A stretch of 64,000 nucleotides of DNA, taken from Beta vulgaris subsp. vulgaris. Lineage: Eukaryota > Streptophyta > Magnoliopsida > Caryophyllales > Amaranthaceae. The notes under the pieces are model-generated. The model worked only from the letters and a program-made list of their open reading frames with translations. It had not been told where the DNA came from and searched no databases. The stretch covers positions 25,255,623 to 25,319,622 of the forward strand of contig NC_079202.1 of assembly GCF_026745355.1 (NCBI RefSeq), in the 5' to 3' direction. This document shows positions 59,115-64,000 of the stretch, one piece after another. The position numbers were made by a program, and so were the translations under genes. How positions within the stretch are numbered: position 1 is the stretch's first letter; each line of letters starts with the position of its first letter.

Positions 59115-62100
59115 ACCCACAAATTTCAGTACATGCTCTATCTGACAATCACAATTTTCAGACCATGAGAGTCTATGGAATGTGTGGTAAACAACCACTA
59201 CAGATCTTGATTGACTCAGGATCAATTCATAATTTCCTAGATATGGGTATGGCAAGGTTGTTAGGATTGAAGTTAGATTCAATTTTCCCTCAAGCAATTA
59301 CAGTAGCAGATGGCAATCATCTGGCTTGTCAGTCAGTTTGCAAAGGTTTCTCTTGGACCATGCAGAATTTATCTTTCACTTCAGATGTTTTGCTTATTCC
59401 TCTGGGGAGCTGTGACATGGTCTTGGGCATCCAGTGGCTTAGTCATTTGGGTGTAGTTAAGTGGGATTTTGGCAAGTTATTGATGGAGTTTGAGTATGGG
59501 GGTCAACCTGTGAAGTTAAAGGGGGTTCTGCCTAAGCCAGTTAAAGCTGTTGGGCATAATGCTAAAGATGCCATGGTGAATTCCACCCAACTGTATTTTT
59601 TGCAGTTACTTCCTTTTGTTGAGACAGAATCAGGTATTACTCTTTTTAATTGTTCACTTCATGAACAATCAGCTCCTGTCCATGGGATATTACCCAATTA
59701 CTTCATAAATATGCAGCCATATTTAATGAGCCTAATGCTTTACCCCCTGCTAGGCCCTTGCATGACCATAGAATTCCTTTGGAATTTGGAGCAAATCCTG
59801 TCAATATAAGACCTTATAGATATCCATTGAAACAAAGAGATATCATTGAAAACTTTTGCAAGAAATGTTGAACCAGGGAATTATTAGAGATAGCAATTGT
59901 CCTTTTGCTTCTCCTGTAGTATTGGTGGGAAAGAAAGATGGATCTTGGAGGATGTGTGTTGATTATAGGGATTTGAACAAAAAAACTGTCAAGGATAAAT
60001 TTCCTATTCCAGTAGTAGATGAGCTTATTGATGAACTAGCTGGGGCCACAGTTTTTAGCAAGATTGATTTCAGAGCAGGCTATCATCAATTGAGAGTTCA
60101 TAAGGAGGATGTTTATAAAACTGCTTTTAAAACTCATCATGGTCATTATGAGTTTTTAGTTATGCCTTTTGGCTTAACAAATGCCCCTGCATCTTTTCAG
60201 AGTTAAATGAATCACATTTTCAAAACTCTTCTTAGAAAATGTGTTTTGGTATTCTTTGATGATATTTTAGTGTATAGTTCCACTATCGATACACACATTC
60301 AACATCTTGAGCAAGTCTTCATTTTAATGCAACAACATACTTTGTTTGCTAAGAAGAGTAAATGTTCATTTGCTATGGACAAGGTCGAGTATCTAGGTCA
60401 TTTCATTTTTGGAAGAGGAGTTGAAACTGATCCCCAAAAGGTGGCAGCAATAATGAAATGGCCTATTCCAAAAACTGTTAAAGAACTTAGAAGCTTCCTG
60501 GGGTTAGCAGGCTACTATAGAAAATTTGTAAGAAATTATGCTTGGGTGAGTAAACCTTTACATCAGCTTTTGAAGAAAGGTAAATTTCAATGGACTGAAG
60601 CTGCTACTGATGCTTTGAAACACTTAAGCAAGCTTTAAGTACCACTCCAGTATTGGCTCTTCCAGACTTTTCTTTGCCATTTGAAATCGAAACTGATGCA
60701 TCCAATGTTGGTATTGGAGCTGTGCTGATGCAACAAGGTCATCCATTAGCTTTCTTGAGCAGGGCTTTGGGACCTAGATGGCAGAAATTATCAGTCTATG
60801 AGAATGAATTGTTGGCTGTAGTTACAGCAGTGCAGAAGTGGGAGCAATATCTCTCAGGGCAGAAGTTTGTAATTTAGACAGACCAAAAAAGTCTCAAATG
60901 GTTGTTACAGCAAAAGATCCCAACTCCATTTCAGCAATTTTGGTTGTCTAAGCTCATGGGCTTTGATTACACCATTCATTACAAGAGTGGAAGTGACAAT
61001 GTGGTAGCTGATGCATTGTCAAGAGTTTCTGGTTCAGAAATTCTTTGTATGGCTTTGTCTGTTTTGGATTCAAATTTGAGTGATCTCATTAAAGCTAGCT
61101 ACAGTTTAGATGATAATATTCAGAACTTAGTTGCACAATTGCAACAGGGAATTCAGTTAGCTCAGTTTACTTTCATTGATGGCCTATTAAGGAAGAAGCA
61201 CAAGTTGGTTATTGGCCCTGATGATTCTCTTAAACAACAAATTTTGACTTGGCTACATACTTCAGCTCAGGGTGGACATTCTGGCAGGGATGCAACCTTA
61301 CAGAGAGTCAAATCTCTCTTCTATTGGAGAGGCATGACAAAATTTGTCACTCATTTTGTCAGGAATTGTTTGCTGTGTCAAGCTAACAAGCATGAGAGTG
61401 TAGCTTCACCTGGATTGTTACAACCACTTCCTATTCCTAAGGAAGTATGGGTTGACATTTCCATGGATTTTATCTCAGGCTTACCTAAGTCACAAGGGAA
61501 GGAGGTAATTCTCGTGGTGGTAGATAGACTCAGCAAGTATGGCCATTTTATGGCTCTCAAGCACCCTTATACAGCCATGGAAGTTGCTCAAGTTTATCTA
61601 GATTCAGTCTTCAGATTACATGGGTGGCCACAATCAATCGTTAGTGACAGAGATCCTGTGTTCATCAGTCAATTTTGGCAAGCCTTATTTACTATTCAAG
61701 GCACAAGCTTGCTGTTATCTTCAGCCTACCATCCACAAACAGATGGTCAAACTGAAGTAGTTAATAAATGCCTTGAACCTTTCTTAGGTGTATGTGCTGT
61801 GAAAATCCTAAGGAGTGGTCTATGGTTACCATTGGCTGAATGGTGGTACAACACTAATTACCACACTTCTATTCAAGCTACCCCCTATGAGATAGTGTAC
61901 AACCAACCCCCTCCTGTGCATCTACCCTACTTACCTGGAGAAACAAAAGTAGCAGTGGTAGATAGGTCATTGCAGAAAAGAGATGCTATGATCAAGCTGT
62001 TGCAATTTCATTTCCAAAGAGCTCAGAACAGACAAAAGGTGCAGGCAGACAAAAGAAGATCAGAAGAAGCTTCAGTAGGGACATGGTTTGGTTGAAGCTT

Positions 62101-62566
62101 CATCCTTACAAGCAAAAGACTTTGAGAAATACATCTAATAAGAATTGTCTGCTAAGTATGCTGACCCTTTCAGATACTGCAAGCCATAGGAAAGGTTGCT
62201 TATAAGCTCAACTTGCCTGAACAGATTGCAGTTCACCCAGTGTTCCATGTCTCTCAATTAAAAGCATTCAAAGGTGCACTTCCAGCAGTTTCACATATTC
62301 CATCTTGGTTTCATGGCCAATCTGATTCTACACCTTTGCAACCATTGGTTCTCTTGGATAGGAGATTTATTAAACACCAAAATGCAACACAAGTGCAGTA
62401 CCTTATTCAGTGGGAAGGCATGCGCATCGAGGAAGCAACCTGGGAAAATGCTGAGATTTTTGAGCAACAGTTTCCCAACTTTGTGATTTCTAAGATAATG
62501 TTGTTCAGTAAACTTGTGGAAAGTTTGTTGTTAAGCAAGGAGGAATGTAATAGGAGGTTCTGTTAA
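59090..62566 (+). pseudogene. Gypsy pol: protease, RT, RNase H, integrase, chromodomain
   Basis: Protease LQILIDSGSIHNFLDMG is near 59200. Reverse transcriptase is 59856-60640, with [30 protein letters not shown] and catalytic FFDDILVYS (60255). RNase H ETDASNVGIGAVLMQQ is at 60690. The integrase zinc finger with C-LLCQAN is at 61255-61390, and the core with VDISMDFISG, SDRDPVF and the DGQTEVVN glutamate is at 61450-61790. The chromodomain YLIQWEGMRIEEATWENAE is at 62400-62460. Breaks: frame changes near 59810 and 60640, in-frame stops at 60204 and 60875, and a loss after 62090. The element cannot encode a working polyprotein. Confidence 0.9.
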
Positions 62567-62585
62567 GAAGTTGTTAAGTCTGTTA
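62546..62585 (+). repeat. Truncated gypsy 3' LTR (40 bp)
   Basis: TGTAATAGGAGGTTCTG and onward is identical to the start of the 5' LTR for 40 bp, then similarity stops and, after a few unrelated bases, the 57214-57386 duplicate begins. Confidence 0.88.
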
Positions 62586-62589
62586 GATA

Positions 62590-62759
62590 ATATTGGCATA
62601 GACATAGCTAGCTCGGAGGTAGGAGAAAGTGAGTGATGATAGACTGCAGTTCAAAAGAAGTTTCCGGGAGGAGGGAACGGAGAAAACGCAACTTTTTTTT
62701 TTTGAGGGGAAACCTTCCTAGATTTTCTGGACAATTGTAAATGGTCTAAATTTTAGTTG
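62590..62759. repeat. Duplicate of the PMT28-like upstream segment
   Basis: It is about 170 bp, nearly identical to 57214-57386 and in the same orientation. It joins the truncated gypsy LTR on its left to a Sirevirus RNase H fragment on its right. Confidence 0.95.
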
Positions 62760-62760
62760 T

Positions 62761-63114
62761 ATGGTTCAGTTCCTTAGTCAGAGTTTGGTCTCCTGGAGCA
62801 CCAAGAAGCAAAACACAGTTGCTTTATCTACAGCTGAGGCTGAATATGTTGCAGCAGCTGCATGTTGTTCCCAAATGCTATGGATAAAACAACAACTACG
62901 TGACTATGGAATTTACTTTGAATGTGTTCCCATCTATTGTGATAATACTAGTGCTATTAGTATTTCTAAAGATCCCGTGCATCATTCAAGAGTCAAACAC
63001 ATCCATATTAGGCATCACTTTCTAAAAGATAATGTTGAAAAGGGTCTTATTAAAATGGAATTCTGTGAGACTGAACGTCAAATTGCAGATCATTTTGACA
63101 AAGCCCTTAAATAG
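62761..63114 (+). pseudogene. Ty1/copia Sirevirus RNase H fragment (pol C-terminus)
   Basis: One open frame of 117 codons contains SLVSWSTKKQNTVALSTAEA, PIYCDNTSAISISKDPVHHS and HIHIRHHFLKDNVEKG, ending near DHFDKALK then TAG. The pattern is the C-terminal RNase H of copia pol, closest in wording to SIRE/Maximus elements. The 5' boundary at 62760 is abrupt at the PMT28 duplicate. The frame itself is intact, but the rest of pol is absent. Confidence 0.88.
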
Positions 63115-64000
63115 AGATAGGTTTGAAAATTGAGACTTGAACTTGGCTTATCAAGTTGAAATGATTGCTACAATTTTCCCCTTTGTGTTGATTCTTTGGC
63201 ATTATGTTTGGATGTGCATATTCGATGTTTTTATTTGCTTAAATACATCACAATCCTTATATGTATTTCATGTGTATAGTAAAAATGTCGGAAAACTGCT
63301 CACCAATGTCCAATAATATTCCCCTTATTGTTCATAAGACAATTCTATGCCTTAAGTGATACAAAGGATTAAAAGAATTAATGGTGTTCCAAAGTAGCAA
63401 AATTTCTTGTTTCCATTCTTGTTCCCAAACTGTTCCCACGTATTAAGTTTAGATTTTTTTTCTTCATTCAAAATTCAAAAATCCAAAAATATTCTGTTCA
63501 GATTTTTTCTCCTAAAAATCTGATTTTTTTTCCTAATATCTCTCAAGTTAGTTGGAAGATATTTTCTCTCAAATTAGTTGGAAGATTTTTTTTTTTCTTA
63601 AAACGTGTACTATACACGGTGATCTTATTTTTCCCCTTTATTTCCTAGTTTTCCTTAAACCAAAAATTAACTCCTTTGTTTTACTTTTCATAAAACCCGA
63701 AAACCCCTCCATAAAATCATGAATCCCAAAAACACTTCTCACTCTCTCTTCTCCCACAAATCCGAAAAACCCTCTCCTTCCTCCATTAACATTGAATCAC
63801 CTACTCTCATGGATATCTCTCCAAACTCATCAACAAAATCCTAAGAAAAAGGAAGACAATTGAGGAAACGTGGAAATGGAAGTGAAGAACAACATGCAAC
63901 AAGTGAGGGGAATCGGATGTCCTGAGAAGGAACAACAAGATTGCGAAAAAATACCACGGCAACTAGGTATGTTCATGGACTTTTATTGATGTTTCTTGGT
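63115..64000 (+). mobile_element. Sirevirus 3' region after pol, cut by window end
   Basis: This region continues directly from pol. 63719-63844 is a short frame starting MNPKNTSHSLF and rich in Ser/Pro, followed after a stop by KRGNGSEEQHATSEGN-like sequence. Sireviruses often carry an extra (envelope-like) frame here, but similarity is too weak to name it. Two copies of AGTTAGTTGGAAGAT lie near 63545-63585. No LTR is reached before 64000. Confidence 0.45.

Larger units (their letters stand above)
57810..62585 (+). mobile_element. Ty3/gypsy chromovirus with very short LTRs
   Basis: The 5' LTR 57810-57954 (145 bp) starts TGTAATAGGAGG and ends CTACTGTTACA. It is followed by a primer-binding site TGGTATCAGAGC at 57956-57967, complementary to initiator tRNA-Met as in many plant retrotransposons. 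Gag, protease, reverse transcriptase, RNase H, integrase and a chromodomain follow in gypsy order. The 3' LTR starts at 62546 after a purine tract AAGCAAGGAGGAA and is cut after 40 bp. Short LTRs plus a chromodomain suggest the Reina clade. Confidence 0.88.

Noticed and set aside
63719..63844. A confident envelope-like gene in the Sirevirus tail
   Set aside because: The position fits, but the frame is only 41 codons with no transmembrane or coiled-coil evidence, so it is only noted.

Overview
This is a stretch of flowering-plant nuclear DNA, most likely a eudicot. The host genes have many small exons with GT..AG introns and products with close plant relatives. The rest is dominated by LTR retrotransposons, a LINE, SINEs, Helitrons and short inverted-repeat elements (MITEs). 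The species cannot be named from the sequence alone. No rRNA gene, intact tRNA gene or CRISPR array was seen.

Three host genes can be assembled. (1) Plus strand, 1721-12986: the last five exons of a DUF21/CBS (CNNM/CorC-type) membrane protein gene. Its 5' part lies outside the window, so positions 1-1720 are probably intron. Its introns hold a gypsy remnant, a SINE, microsatellites, an LTR and a three-deep nest of inverted-repeat elements. (2) Minus strand, 20965-27011: a six-exon gene for a small chloroplast protein with a twin-arginine thylakoid-lumen signal. A copia 3' LTR ends about 50 bp past its stop. (3) Minus strand, 50823-56972: an eight-exon gene for a Golgi-type putative methyltransferase close to Arabidopsis PMT28. 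It looks intact.

Between and around them are mobile elements. 14.3-17.1 kb is the 3' end of a Tat/Athila-lineage element. 17.3-20.9 kb is a broken Ty1/copia element carrying an 86-bp palindromic insertion with a 5-bp target duplication. 27.6-32.6 kb is a nearly full-length L1-type LINE with a 22-bp target duplication. 32.8-47.4 kb holds an Athila-like gag-protease element without reverse transcriptase or integrase, in minus orientation, flanked by GTAAT. Its 3' half and the LINE 3' end are tandemly duplicated, and a 2.5-kb solo LTR interrupts its gag. 47.4-49.3 kb shows two Helitron 3' ends. 57.8-62.6 kb is a chromodomain Ty3/gypsy element with very short LTRs. 62.76-64.0 kb is a Sirevirus (copia) 3' fragment, joined to the gypsy element by a copy of DNA from upstream of the PMT28-like gene.

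Most retroelement genes carry stops and frameshifts and should be read as pseudogenes. The value of the window is the readable order of insertions, with target duplications and empty-site comparisons, rather than a gene cluster.
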